Shown here piece by piece: positions 1-12,355 of a stretch of DNA of 64,000 nucleotides (its first letter is position 1; every line of letters starts with the position of its first letter). Position numbers and translations under genes: made by a program. Source of the DNA: Ulva prolifera (taxonomy: Eukaryota > Chlorophyta > Ulvophyceae > Ulvales > Ulvaceae). The notes below the pieces were generated by a model. It was given only the letters and a program-made list of their open reading frames with translations, was not told the DNA's origin and did no database searches. The stretch spans positions 12,243,374-12,307,373 of the forward strand of contig CM041198.1 in assembly GCA_023078555.1 (NCBI GenBank). The letters run 5' to 3'.

Positions 1-3000
1 TGTGCTCGCCTTGTAAAGTCGCATATTGTTGATGAAGAGCTCACCCAGCTGCAGAAGCTGAGTATCATATGCCGCAGAGTCCTCCCATGTGGATCGTGGC
101 TGCAAGATTGCATCAGGAACACCCGAGACATGCTTCGGCACTGCGAAGGCAAACATAGGAGTGGTGACATATTCGGCGTCTGCAAGCTCGCCGCTGTGAA
201 TGGCATCAATAATTGTGCGCGTATGTTTGAGGCTCATGCGCTTCCCTGCACCGTAGCTGCCGCCAGTCCAACCAGTGTTCACAAACCATGCACTTGTTCC
301 ATGCCGATCTGTCTTCTCCGCCAGCATAGCAGCGTACTTCATAGGATGCCACATCAGAAATGCTCCTCCAAAGCACCTGCATGACAGAATGACAGTGACT
401 TCCCGCACATATCTGTAATCCACACATGTACATACATGCATATTAATGAAGCTTTCAGCCATTCAGTCTGCACAATGAGGGCATACGGTGAGAATGTCGC
501 TGTTGGTTCCTTGACACCTATCTCAGTTCCCGCAACTTTGGCCGTGTATCCAGAGCAGAAGTGATACATCATCTGTGCACGCGTCAAGCGCGCCACTGGT
601 GGCAGCACACCGAATGCATCGCAGCACAGCAGGACAATGTTCTTAGGATGTGGTCCAACGCAGGGGATACGTGCTCTGCTGATGTACTCGATTGGGTATG
701 ATGCTCTTGTATTCTCTGTCAGAGGAGTGGCATCATAATCCACCTGGAGATCAGACGAGTCGGCTTACGGCTGGCACATGACAGCCTGCTGCCATACTAG
801 CCATGACAACCGTAAGCGCTGTCCAGCACCACGCATAGCAGGAGTGCTCCACATGGGAGTACAGGTGTCCACTGGACTGGTGCTGGGCATAGGCGCGCAG
901 CCAGTTCCAGCATGTGTTGGTCGCTGTTATAGGGACACCTTGAGTCAGTAACGTGGCCCTCCATGAAGGGAACATACATGTGTACCTCACATATGACAGA
1001 AGGTATGAATGGAGCATATACATGGCTTGCGACGGCGGCGTGGACGAATACACAGCCCATCAGGCTCTGCATGCAGGTACATTGCCGAGAACAGGCTGAT
1101 GCCGTGAAGTATCACAAAATCTCTGGAGTTGAAAGCAACATATAACGTGGCAACATATAATTGATTGCAAGCCATCAGCAAAGTACTGGACCCCTCCAGT
1201 GGGGAGTAACCAAGACTTATGTGCATTGTACCATTGATCAGACGCACCACGCTGCTGGTAGGGTCGAACGAGACATTTTCAAGGACTGTGCCATGGCGAA
1301 TGGCTTGAAAGATGCTAGGCTCCTTCTCTTCGGACAGGTTGATGCACTTGGCATAACAGCCACCCTCAATGTTGAATATTCCGTTGAATCCCCAGCAATG
1401 CTCGTCATCACCTATCAGTCGTCTGCTGCCGCTGGGATCAGACGAAAGTGTCGTCTTGCCTACAGAAGCCGGCCTGATCAGGGTCCCCGTTGCAGCACAC
1501 AGCTGCAAGGAGGACAAACACTGGCTCACCACCAAAGTCTTGCCCATGGTGCGCGAGGTGGAAGTCATTTGACCGAAAGCTGTTGACTTTCGTTGCGGCA
1601 GTCACGCATGACAATGAAACTCTGAGCCTGCGCTGGGCTACAGGTATCAGCACGTACAGGCTGGGACCTCAGTGTGGAGGACAAGATCGATAAGATTGTG
1701 CGAGGATGGCGCGATGAGGAGTCGGGATCAGCACCTGTGCCAGAGAGGCCGAAGAACAGCGTGACATCATCGTCTCTCCCCACATTGCACCCAGAATGTA
1801 ACGTTAACATTTCTCGACATGGCATCATGTAGTGCATAACACTAAAGATTCCTTTTTTCATCTCCCCCGCATACTCTGTCCCCAATATCAACATCTCGCC
1901 CCTGTAGTCACTCAGGTCTGCGCTGATATACCTTCTGTTTTACAAGACAGAAGCTGTCCATGCATGGCTAGTTGGCACAGCACCGGACTTGGCCTAATCA
2001 GCAGCCAAGCCTTGGACATGGCATAATGTAAGCTGGTGGCGGGAAGACACATGGCACGTATCACAACCGGTTGCCGGTATCAGTACCTCTCGAGATTGAT
2101 GGCTATGGAAGTTGTGCTGTCGACCCCTGGAACAGAGGGATCCGCTGGGCACCTGCATGGCACTGTTGTTAACTACACAGACTGCCAAACTTCTACTCAT
2201 ACGAAGGGTACAATTCTTGCGAATAGTGGCACTGCAGCTGAATCAAGAGGGCAGTGACGCACTTTCCCGCATTGTAGATGATGAAGTCCGGTTGCCCGTA
2301 GTTCTTGAGCTCTTCAGTATTGGGGCGAATCATCATATTATGCATGAACAGTGCATGGTAGGCACGGGTGCAAACAACCCGGACCTTGATCCTGGCCTGC
2401 GTATGGACACTCCTCTGGTGGAACGTGCATTGCCTGACTGTTGTGTACTGTCTTGTGCACAATGTATGTTGTAGTGACACCTTTGTGAAGGAGACAAAAC
2501 TGTGCTGGACATACCTCGGTCCCCCAATTCGCAAATCCATCTTGCACAAAAACGGTCGAGCATTGCTCAAGGAAGCTGGTGGCAATTTTGCGGTTCTGTT
2601 CGTATGAATCTGCAGAGAGTGACTTATTTGGGGAATGCTCTCCCCACCATACGTTATCTTGGGACTCTGGATGCACAACCACCCTCTTGTCTTTTGGGCT
2701 GCGACCTGTCTTGGCACCTGCACCAGAAGCCTGCCGGCCATACTCACCACAGCATTGACACCAAACAGCACAAGGCTTTGCCAGAATCTCGAAAAATGCA
2801 TGCAAGGCACCATGTGGCACTTGAGGCATCATCTCCCTCGTGGAAGGGCACGAGTAGCTTTACAAGTGGCAGTACCTGAGTACGCAATCAACGCGCCGCT
2901 TGAGGCGACAGAGCACTCATCCGTCTCTTTTGCAAGGTCAACGAGCTGATCCGGCCCCAAATTGTGATGAATGGGGCAGGATACACGGCGCAAGCCTATG

Positions 3001-3050
3001 TCATGCGCTCCTACAGGTACTCCTTGGGCGTGTGTATTGATCATCTTTTA
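1..3050 (-). CDS. PCK1: ATP-type phosphoenolpyruvate carboxykinase (partial at 3' end)
   Basis: Decarboxylates oxaloacetate to PEP using ATP, in gluconeogenesis or C4-type carbon shuttling in the cytosol. The coding sequence is in many short exons. Recognisable blocks in order: [10 protein letters not shown] near 2,960; [11 protein letters not shown] near 2,710; [10 protein letters not shown] near 2,340; [16 protein letters not shown] near 2,110; [15 protein letters not shown] near 1,870; the P-loop GLSGTG|KTTLS, split by an intron between about 1,742 and 1,466; LIGDDEHCW near 1,410; [12 protein letters not shown] near 710; [10 protein letters not shown] near 270. Nucleotide- and metal-binding motifs are therefore present. 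The C-terminal stretch at 1-130 matches the last 40 or so residues of the family, so only a few codons lie off the left edge. The first exon is uncertain: homology begins near 3,000 and an N-terminal extension could lie further upstream. Confidence 0.93.
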
Positions 3051-3059
3051 TCACACCTG

Positions 3060-4330
3060 GACGCATGCATTGATGCAGCTTAGGATCAACTCAGGAAACT
3101 TGAAAACACAATTCCATAAGACACAGCTGGGCCCGACACTGCTGCAGAATCTGGATCAGTGTGTGGTGTTGGACCGTCGAGCCATTGGGCACGCCAGGTG
3201 ATGAGGCCTGGACACTGCTTTGGAGGCAAGAATACGCGTGGGACAGCTCGTTCCAGCAGGCACGCATCACGGGGTCAATGAGAACATTGATCCATCAATT
3301 GCTCTACTTCCCTCTTATGTGCAAGTGGACGGGCCACTGAAGCATCAGGACGTGCATTGATTGTTCGAAGCTGGGTGCCGGCAACTGTGCCAGCGCATGC
3401 CTCGTCATTTACGGATGTTCAGGCCTCAGATGTACTGATACGCAACGCAGACCACCGCAAAAAAATTCGAGACCCACATATAGATCCGGCTACACGATCT
3501 TTTGCACGAGCTCAGCACTGGTGAAGCATCAAGTGCCGGACTGCCAGCACTCGCAGACCTCACACCACGTCAGCTCGACTTTAAACTGCCCGATTCTGTT
3601 TGGAGATCAGAGCAGCAAGTACGGGTCAACGTTGTCGGACTGATATAATTTGAGCATTGTATATAATGAAGGGGGTGTCGTTGAGTGCACGTACTGTGCC
3701 ACAGCTGCTATTTTCCGAGCCTCCAGATGGACACGGCTATTGTCATGGTGCAGCCGCAGATGCGGACAAGGCATCTGTATCAAAGAAAGTGCCTACAGCT
3801 GTTTATTTCATGCCAGTTTTACAATAAACGAGGCCACAGAGGCTCCGATGGTGTATCAAAATGCGCACCTCCAGGGGGTTGATGTTGATGCTTGTCGAGA
3901 CCTCGTTCGCAATGGGCAATGTCGATAGTCTTCTCGTTTCACCGCGCTCAGGTGTCCGCAGGACAAATGAAATTCAGCTGTCCACGAAGGCAATGTGGAC
4001 ACCCTAGACATTTTACATGCTGCTTTGTGTGCCAGGGACCTTGTTCTAAATGCGGTGCGACATGCGGCAAGTGCCACTGGCCCATGTCAACGCGTGCACC
4101 GTTACATCGGGCGTACACGTGCCATGTACGTGGATCCGATGTGGCGTGCAGTCGGTGTTCGTTTGATTGCACGCCTGATCCAGATGACACATGGACCATA
4201 TTAAATCATGAACGCGCGATGTTAAGCAAGGAGGAATTGCGCACAGCCGTACAACTGCCGCGCTGGAGACAAACACTCGTCAGTGGATTGTTATCCCGCC
4301 CGATAAAACTTCGCAGATGAAACACCTGGT
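3060..4330 (+). other. Unidentified coding-like stretch with a Cys-rich end
   Basis: No family was recognised. Several plus-strand stretches have protein-like composition: about 3,220-3,350, 3,355-3,660 (contains HRKKIRDPHIDPATRSFARA) and 3,892-4,320. The last is a 142-codon open frame with a dense cluster of cysteines and histidines (CCFVCQGPCSKCGATCGKCH near 4,015-4,080), which suggests a metal-binding knuckle. The stretches lie in different frames and no convincing splice sites join them. It may be a decayed gene or the remains of a mobile element rather than a live gene. It lies head-to-head with the PEPCK gene. Confidence 0.3.
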
Positions 4331-4572
4331 GTCTCTGCTGAACTAGGTGAGTAGCCTTCTTGTGCACTGGGTCAACACAAGCACTAGAAATTGCAATTAC
4401 ATATCAGAGCAGCGCGCCACTGCGTGTGCCGTGGCTTACGCCTGTGTCTCGGTAGTGACTGTCTAGGTGGTGACGGCGTTACTAGGTCGGTGTACCGCGC
4501 AGGTCAGTGCACGGTCCTCTTATTTTTCAGTCATAATATACATGACTGGGTGTATGTGGGCGTGTGTTGACA

Positions 4573-6525
4573 CTAGCCTGTAACAGAATGTTGAGGTGTC
4601 TGAAACTTGAGGGTTTGACAGAGCTGTGCAAGAATGTTGACCCATTGGCTCCAATGTGTCCCACCATACAGGACACAAGGGAATGGTTCATGCATCACTC
4701 CTGATGCCCCTACTTCAGCATAGCAGCCCTGAACAAAACCTCCGCCAGCATGCCACACATCTACAGCGCTTGAGCCCGATCGGGGCAATTCTTGAGGGAA
4801 ACAACTGAAGTCATTGACTATGTCCAGCAAAGCCTGCAGCGTCTCTTCCGACCCTGCATTCATGTTTATGAATGGCGTTCGAACCTCGCTGAACTTCAAC
4901 GGGACTTGAGCACCATATATGCTTAAAGCTTTGTGCAGAAGCAAAGATCCCTTCTGAGCTTCTGACACTGTCCCAGGTGCAAGGAAAAGGCCTGAACACA
5001 AAATGACCGGTCATGCTGCCTGCATTGGTTCCTAAGTTTAAGGTGTTCGGACGCACGCAATGTGATGCACACTGCTGCACACCTTGGTATAGCAGCCTCA
5101 GTGTATCCCCGGGTACAGCACCGGCATCCAATGACATACCTGCAGATGAGAGTCACACTGTCATTTTTGAGCGCTGACAGCTCCTGCACACAGTTGCCAG
5201 AGAGAGTCATTCAACCTAGCCCTGTCCTGCGAAAATCTCGAGCCACAAGAAGGGGTGCAGACGCAGTCTGAATGCTGGGAGCAGTACCCGGAGCGCTGAA
5301 CTGTGAGCATGCTTTCTCCACGAACGTGCGTCTCCCGGCAACATAGCCCCCGCTGGGTACAATGCTGCCGCCAAGACAGCTCAGGAATGTGCCAGTAACT
5401 AAGTCAACTCCCAGAGCGCCTGGCTCCTGTGGCTCCACAAACTCTGAGTGCCTGTTGTCCACAATCACCACCGGGCACTCATCAGGGCTGAACTGCTGTT
5501 GTATAGCTGACAGGCACATGCTTAGATGTCGCAAGGAGAGAAAGCACCGACGTGCATCTGCGACAGAGGGTGTGAGGCTAGGAGCTCGCTGAAGGACAAC
5601 TGCCCGTGGTGGCCGGGCTGAAAATTCCTTTGCAAATGCACCCATGTCCGGCGCTCCATCTGGCGCAACTGCAACATGGCTGTAAGAAATACCCCACTCT
5701 TCCAGAGAGCCTGCTGCACCTTGTACCAGCTGCTTTGTCGACGGATCAGGTTCACCTGTCAAGAAAGTGACGTGGTCTCGTGGCCGCAGGCAAGCGAAGA
5801 GTGCGCAAGACAGTGCATGGTCTGCACCAGCCATACTTACACGAGCCATGCTGGCCTCTGTTCCTTGCACCTCTGCAAATACCTGCATGTACGAAAGCAG
5901 AAAGTTTTGCAAGAACACTCGGATCTCCTTTCTTACAGATGCTGAGTTCCACTGCCATGAAATGGGCGGCTGCTGACAATTGGCATGCACGCACGGCTCG
6001 AACATCATACCTGATCAAATGTCGCCCTGCCGATGTCACCGTGACCATACCTGAAAATTGACACGTTTTGGGGCCGATTTTAAAAGTAGAGAAGAGCAAT
6101 ACCGCTCCCGTTTCACTTCCACATTTGATAGGAGATGATGCACTTGCACAAGACGCATACCCTGTGCTGCCTGCAAAGCAATGTGGTCCAACCTTGTGCT
6201 TGCACATAGCAGACTGAACTCGGCCAAGATTGTAGGCTGCTGCCGTATCTACCTCCATGAAATCTTGGTAAAGCTGTTCCGCAATTGCCATGACCTCCTG
6301 TGGTAACGGCTGTTCAGCAAGTCGGAAGACACTGGTCTCGGGCAGAAACTGAGATTCACGTGCTTAATTATATTTGAAATCCATACATCCACCGTTTCGT
6401 CATCTGGCCCCCAGCCGGGCCCGTCTCCCTGCGGCTTCAGCCTGTTTAAGGCCCAGCGGTTCCGATTCGCCGAGCGACGTTTGCCACAAGCTAACACGAC
6501 GCGCGGGAGCTTGCGCGTACGACAT
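4573..6525 (-). CDS. Met_gamma_lyase/aluminium-resistance (YnbB/Alr) family protein lacking the PLP lysine
   Basis: Fold-type I PLP enzyme family (cystathionine beta-lyase-like, 'aluminium resistance protein'), common in bacteria and cyanobacteria. Blocks in order on the minus strand: FAGSTGYASC (near 6,170); VQGTEASMARVSMAGADHAL (5,850); GSLEEWGISY (5,690); VIVDNRHSEFVEPQEPGALG (5,440); PSGGYVAGR (5,350); SLDAGAVPGDTLRLLYQG (5,110); GLFLAPGTV (4,990); GGGFVQGCYAEVGASG (4,730); LYGGTHW (4,660). There are at least four exons; the stop is at 4,573. The start used is MSYAQAPARR at 6,525, an Arg/Ala-rich leader that could be an organelle targeting signal, but exon 1 is uncertain. Bacterial relatives have a lysine in AGSLIKNPGG at the site that here reads TGTFLSCLGG, so the Schiff-base lysine is a serine. 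The family assignment is strong; enzymatic activity is doubtful. Confidence 0.82.
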
Positions 6526-6842
6526 CTGAAGTAGATCGCTGAGGCATTTTTGCAATGACAACTCAAACAGGCATACATGGAGACCTATGATTAAATCGCT
6601 GTCAGTGCAAGGTACCATCTGGAGCCCGCGCGTGCACAACGACCAGGAGACGAGCAAGCAGTTACATTTCTGGAATGATTACTTCTGCAATTGCACTCAA
6701 TCTTCGACGTTGGACAGGCTCAGCGACCATGATCTCGCGAAAGGCTACGATCGGTATCTGACAGATGTGCGTGCAAGATGTCATGCATGCGTTGATGGGG
6801 GGAGCATCATTCGCAAGCCAGCTCAAGCTCGAACGAACCAAA

Positions 6843-8579
<1,737 letters not shown>

Positions 8580-9157
8580 GTTCGTGGCGATCGCAGTATG
8601 CCGTTCAAGTGCGCGTGCAAGGCTTGGCACAGTGATCAACACCTGATCATTAAAGAGCCCAACTACAAAATTACTCCAACCAGTATGTGAGACTGATCTG
8701 GATCGGTAAATCCTGGTGAATCGTTCCAGGAGGTATCAACGCCAATCAACTTCAGTGTTCAAGGAGGACGAATGGGGCAACCGTACATTATGGACGGTGT
8801 TTTTTAATCACTCGCCTTCATTAATCGGGTATGTGATGCGTGCATAGAGATCGCGATGTTCCGGTGCCAGCTGCAGTGGTGTGCCATCCGCCGGCATGTC
8901 AGTGTGGCGAGGTGCCTAACGATCCCGGGCAAGTCACTGCATGTTCTGCGTCACTCTCCTCGACACGATCAATTCGTGACTAACATCGTTGTGCCATCAA
9001 TGGCTGAGATCACAAACAGTTGACGCTCGCTGCTCCTTTGTCCCGCCGCGCTATGTTAAGAACGCCAACGGCTCATGATCACTGACATGGCACATCAAGC
9101 ATGACATAGTTCTGCAAAGGTTGTTCAGGCGTCCTTCAATGTCGTCTACAGTGGCTG
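8580..9157. promoter_or_regulatory. Divergent intergenic region between DIM1 and the Kelch-MYND gene
   Basis: This is the only sequence between two head-to-head genes, so it should carry both promoters and 5' UTRs. No consensus TATA box, tandem repeat or conserved RNA was seen. The 5' end of the plus-strand gene may start somewhat earlier than 9,158. Confidence 0.4.
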
Positions 9158-12100
9158 GTGAGTGTCCACACACGTGTCTCAGCCATCTGCACGCCTCAAA
9201 GCTTGCAAACGTCACCCAGGTGGACCCATTCCCTATTTCACAAACAGTTCGACCTTATCTGTCCTTTGGTATGTGCAGATGGAACTGATGACCCAGGACC
9301 TGTCACTGGTGAAGCAGCCATCTGTTCTGCGTCTGCATATGCATCTCCTCACGCCACAGTGCTGCCACATCCACAGCATGGCACTTTTCACCCAACAATA
9401 CCAGCACATCCTCTTGCAAATGGACATCCTCCTGCTCCAGGACCGGCTGCTGCAGAGAGTATGGGTCTTTCACCTGAAGAAATTGATCGACTGGTCCCAA
9501 CTAACTGCTACTTTTCACCGCAGAAAGAGGTCATTGCTGCACAGCGCCATGTGTGCCCCTGCCCGCCTTCAATTCAATACCACTATGTCTGCTGACATCA
9601 TTGTGCTCCATCGTTCGCTGTTCTGCAGGCTGAAGAAGTCTTACAAGTTTTCGCGAAAGACTTCCGCCAGTTCTGGGAAGTTGTCAGTAACAAAGAAGCA
9701 TCTGTGGACATGGTAGACGCATGCCTGAAGGGTGCATATCGCCTTGGTATCACACAACCCCAGTACCGGTGCTGGCTACCGCTTTCCAAGGTCGGTGAGA
9801 CGATGGCCATCTTGAAGATCATGCACTCCAATCTGTGCATGGACCGTGGAGACTTGGCGCAATCTGTTCACGATGCGCAGGCAGCTGTGGCATTGACTAT
9901 TATCCCAGGCTCATCAGCGTGTTGTCCGAAGGCAATGTCTGCAATGTGGTTCGCACAGGCTTGCCGTGCTCTGGGTCGTGTGTCTGTGGTATGTCCACCC
10001 TGGTCTTCTGGTGTGATCTGAGACGGTCTGCTAGCCCATGGCTATGGGTTGCTGCAAACGTATGAAATGCCAACTCAGCCACTGAAATGTCTGATAGCCG
10101 AAAATGTGCAGAGGCTGGGAAACAGTTTGAGGGCGGCAGAATATCTTGGCCACGCAATCAATGTTCTCAAGGAGGACGGAAAAGCTGATGCAAGTGCAGT
10201 GGATGTTTTGCTATGGAGAGTAATGGGCAACTGCTGGCCCCTGCCATGCGAACCTGAGTTTTCACCTATCGACACCAACTTGTCTCGCATGGAGTCGCCA
10301 CCATCTGCAGTGCCCGCACCTCTGCAGCACGACCCTGCCCCACGTCATTCAGGCCTGGTACCGCTCTGTGTCCATGCACTTTGACAGTAAATGTCCTTCC
10401 TAGGCGCATGGAACTTATACGTATTCTTCTTCTGTGCCGGACTCAAATGTTGTGTCTCTAGCCGAGAGCACAATAAGCTTACATCATGTTGCAGGCAAGA
10501 GATTTTTGCACTACTGAAGTTTGGAAGCCTGGTGATGGAGTGCTCAACATGTACAAATTTTCGCTTGTCAGATATAAAAGGACAGCAATTCTTTTTGGGG
10601 GCATGTACGTCGCAAGTGGGCAGAACAAGGGCAACTGCAGCAATTCGATAGTACGGTTAAATCTGGACACCCATGAACATGAGCACATCAAGACACAAGG
10701 TGTGTTTTTGGACGGGACACCTTCACCATACTATCATCTAGTTTTTCTTTTGCCCATAATGGTGATACTTTGCCTGCGGACAGAGGTGTGCGACCCCGCT
10801 TTTGGTGCATTGGACAACATGTGAAATGCAGGTGAAACCGATGCACCAAAGCGCCCACACACAAGGCATGGGCATTGCGCGGTCTTGCACCAAAATACCA
10901 TGTTTGTGTTGGGGGGTGAAGCAGATGCACAAACAAGGGTGAAAGACTCAAATAAGGGCTCAGCGGCATGGGGACATGTCATCTGGAAATTGAACCTGGA
11001 GACATGGCAGTGGCAACGGGTTGAACCAAAGGTATGACTTCAACAGAAGCAGGCTGTCGCCCATTCTAGCTGCGATGGTAGCTTTCAGATCTAGTTGACC
11101 TAGCCACCACCAGATGCATGAATACCTTACTCGTGCGACACAGATTTGTTTGCACAGCAGGCACAGCATGCAGGGGCGGTATCCTGCGGTGCGGCATGAC
11201 GCTTGCGTTGCCCAACGAGACAATCAGCTGTTCTACTATGGCGGCCGGCCGCCAGAATCTGTATCTACTGTCACGGGTGTCACCGAATTCGGGGATCTCT
11301 GGGCTTTGGACATGGACACCTGCAAATGGACAGTGTTGTGTGAGGAGACACCTCCACCGCAGCTGTGCCAGGAAACACCTCCCGCGGGGCCTGAGGCCAG
11401 GCACTCTGCATGCATGTGGTGCTGGGGCGATAGCTTGTTCCTTTTTGGAGGAGCCGCGCGGCGCGCAGGTTCGGAATGCACGTTTGGGGACTTTTGGCGG
11501 TATAGCCTTACGCGTGAGTGCTGGTCTGCGACTCCCCTGAGAGGTACTGCCCATCTTGCTGGCCAACCCCCCCCCCCCCCCCCCCCCCCCCCAGGCACAG
11601 ATCGTCAGATTTGTTCATGTGACTTCAATGCCCAGAGCTGACCACAAGCCAGTGTCAATGTATTGTTGACTTTTTTGTTTTACAACGCCTGCACAACGTA
11701 TCGCCGCAACTCAGATGAAACAAGACTATGTGTGCAGGCAACCCCCCCTCTTCGCGCTCAGAAACAATGCTGGCATTTAGTCCCACTGGCAGCGCCTTCA
11801 TCTGTGGGGGCTACACCACAGCTGCGGTGTGTGCTGCACCTGAGGCTGCAAACGGAACCACTCCTATGGACCACGTTCCAGCTTACCGGAGACTGATGTA
11901 TCAGTGTGCATACATGCATGATGCATTTGAGCTTGACCGTGTGTCGCTGACGTGGAAGCAACTGCGGAGGCAGGATAGCAAACCTGTTCTGTCTTCGGGA
12001 CGCTCTGCAGGGGCAGCATGCATGCACGATGGAAAGCTAACGGTACTTGGGGGCTTTTTGGGGATGATGCCAGAGGAAACTATCCCGGGTGACGGCAACA

Positions 12101-12291
12101 CCGTCACGTGGCGACGCTGCCAGACATGCGGGGCTGACGCAGCACCAGACGGCAGCGACCTGAAGGAGTGTACTGCATGCGCCTGTGCTGGATGTGCATC
12201 AGCAGCTTATTGTTCCCGTGAGTGCCAGGAGAGAGACTGGCCTGTGCACAAGCACTGGTGCAGCGGCAGCTACCATGCCCCTGAGGCGTAA
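9158..12291 (+). CDS. TPR-Kelch-MYND zinc finger protein
   Basis: Multi-exon gene. The N-terminal exon (9,158-9,550) is Pro/His/Ala-rich and ends in GLSPEEIDRLVPTNCYF. Exons at about 9,630-9,900 and 10,030-10,230 look helical and TPR-like (AEEVLQVFAKDF, SLRAAEYLGHAINVLKEDGK). Kelch-type blades follow: TAILFGGMYVASG (10,580), MFVLGGEAD (10,900), QLFYYGGRPPESV (11,230), LFLFGGAARRAG (11,450), AFICGGYTTAAV (11,800) and LTVLGGFLG (12,040), each with paired glycines and a later Trp. The C-terminus is a MYND finger at 12,114-12,270 with the C-x2-C pairs, YCSRECQERDWPVHKHWC and the final H-x3-C. Kelch propellers and MYND fingers are protein-interaction modules, so a scaffold or ubiquitin/chromatin adaptor role is an inference only. 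The start codon is uncertain; the stop at 12,291 is firm. Confidence 0.8.
11567..11592 (+). repeat. 26-base poly-C run in an intron of the Kelch-MYND gene
   Basis: An uninterrupted run of 26 cytosines is followed directly by AG. It lies between the exon ending in WSATPLR (donor GT near 11,543) and the exon beginning near 11,738. The CCCAG at its end could act as an alternative acceptor, but that frame soon stops. Confidence 0.9.
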
Positions 12292-12350
12292 CTGTTTCAC
12301 CTGATGGCGTTGATACACCAGCTGCTTGAGCCGCTGAAACGTAGCATGCG

Positions 12351-12355
12351 TGTAA
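12351..12355 (+). terminator. TGTAA polyadenylation signal of the Kelch-MYND gene
   Basis: The green-algal polyadenylation pentamer TGTAA lies 60 bases after the stop codon. Position and motif fit, but there is no transcript evidence. Confidence 0.5.

Noticed and set aside
3060-4330. Giant-virus or helicase gene idea for the Cys-rich stretch
   Set aside because: No helicase, DDE or capsid motif could be seen; left as unidentified.
11118-11598. Overlapping frames on both strands in the Kelch region
   Set aside because: Only the frame with repeated Gly-Gly blades and the Trp spacing fits; the others are shadows.
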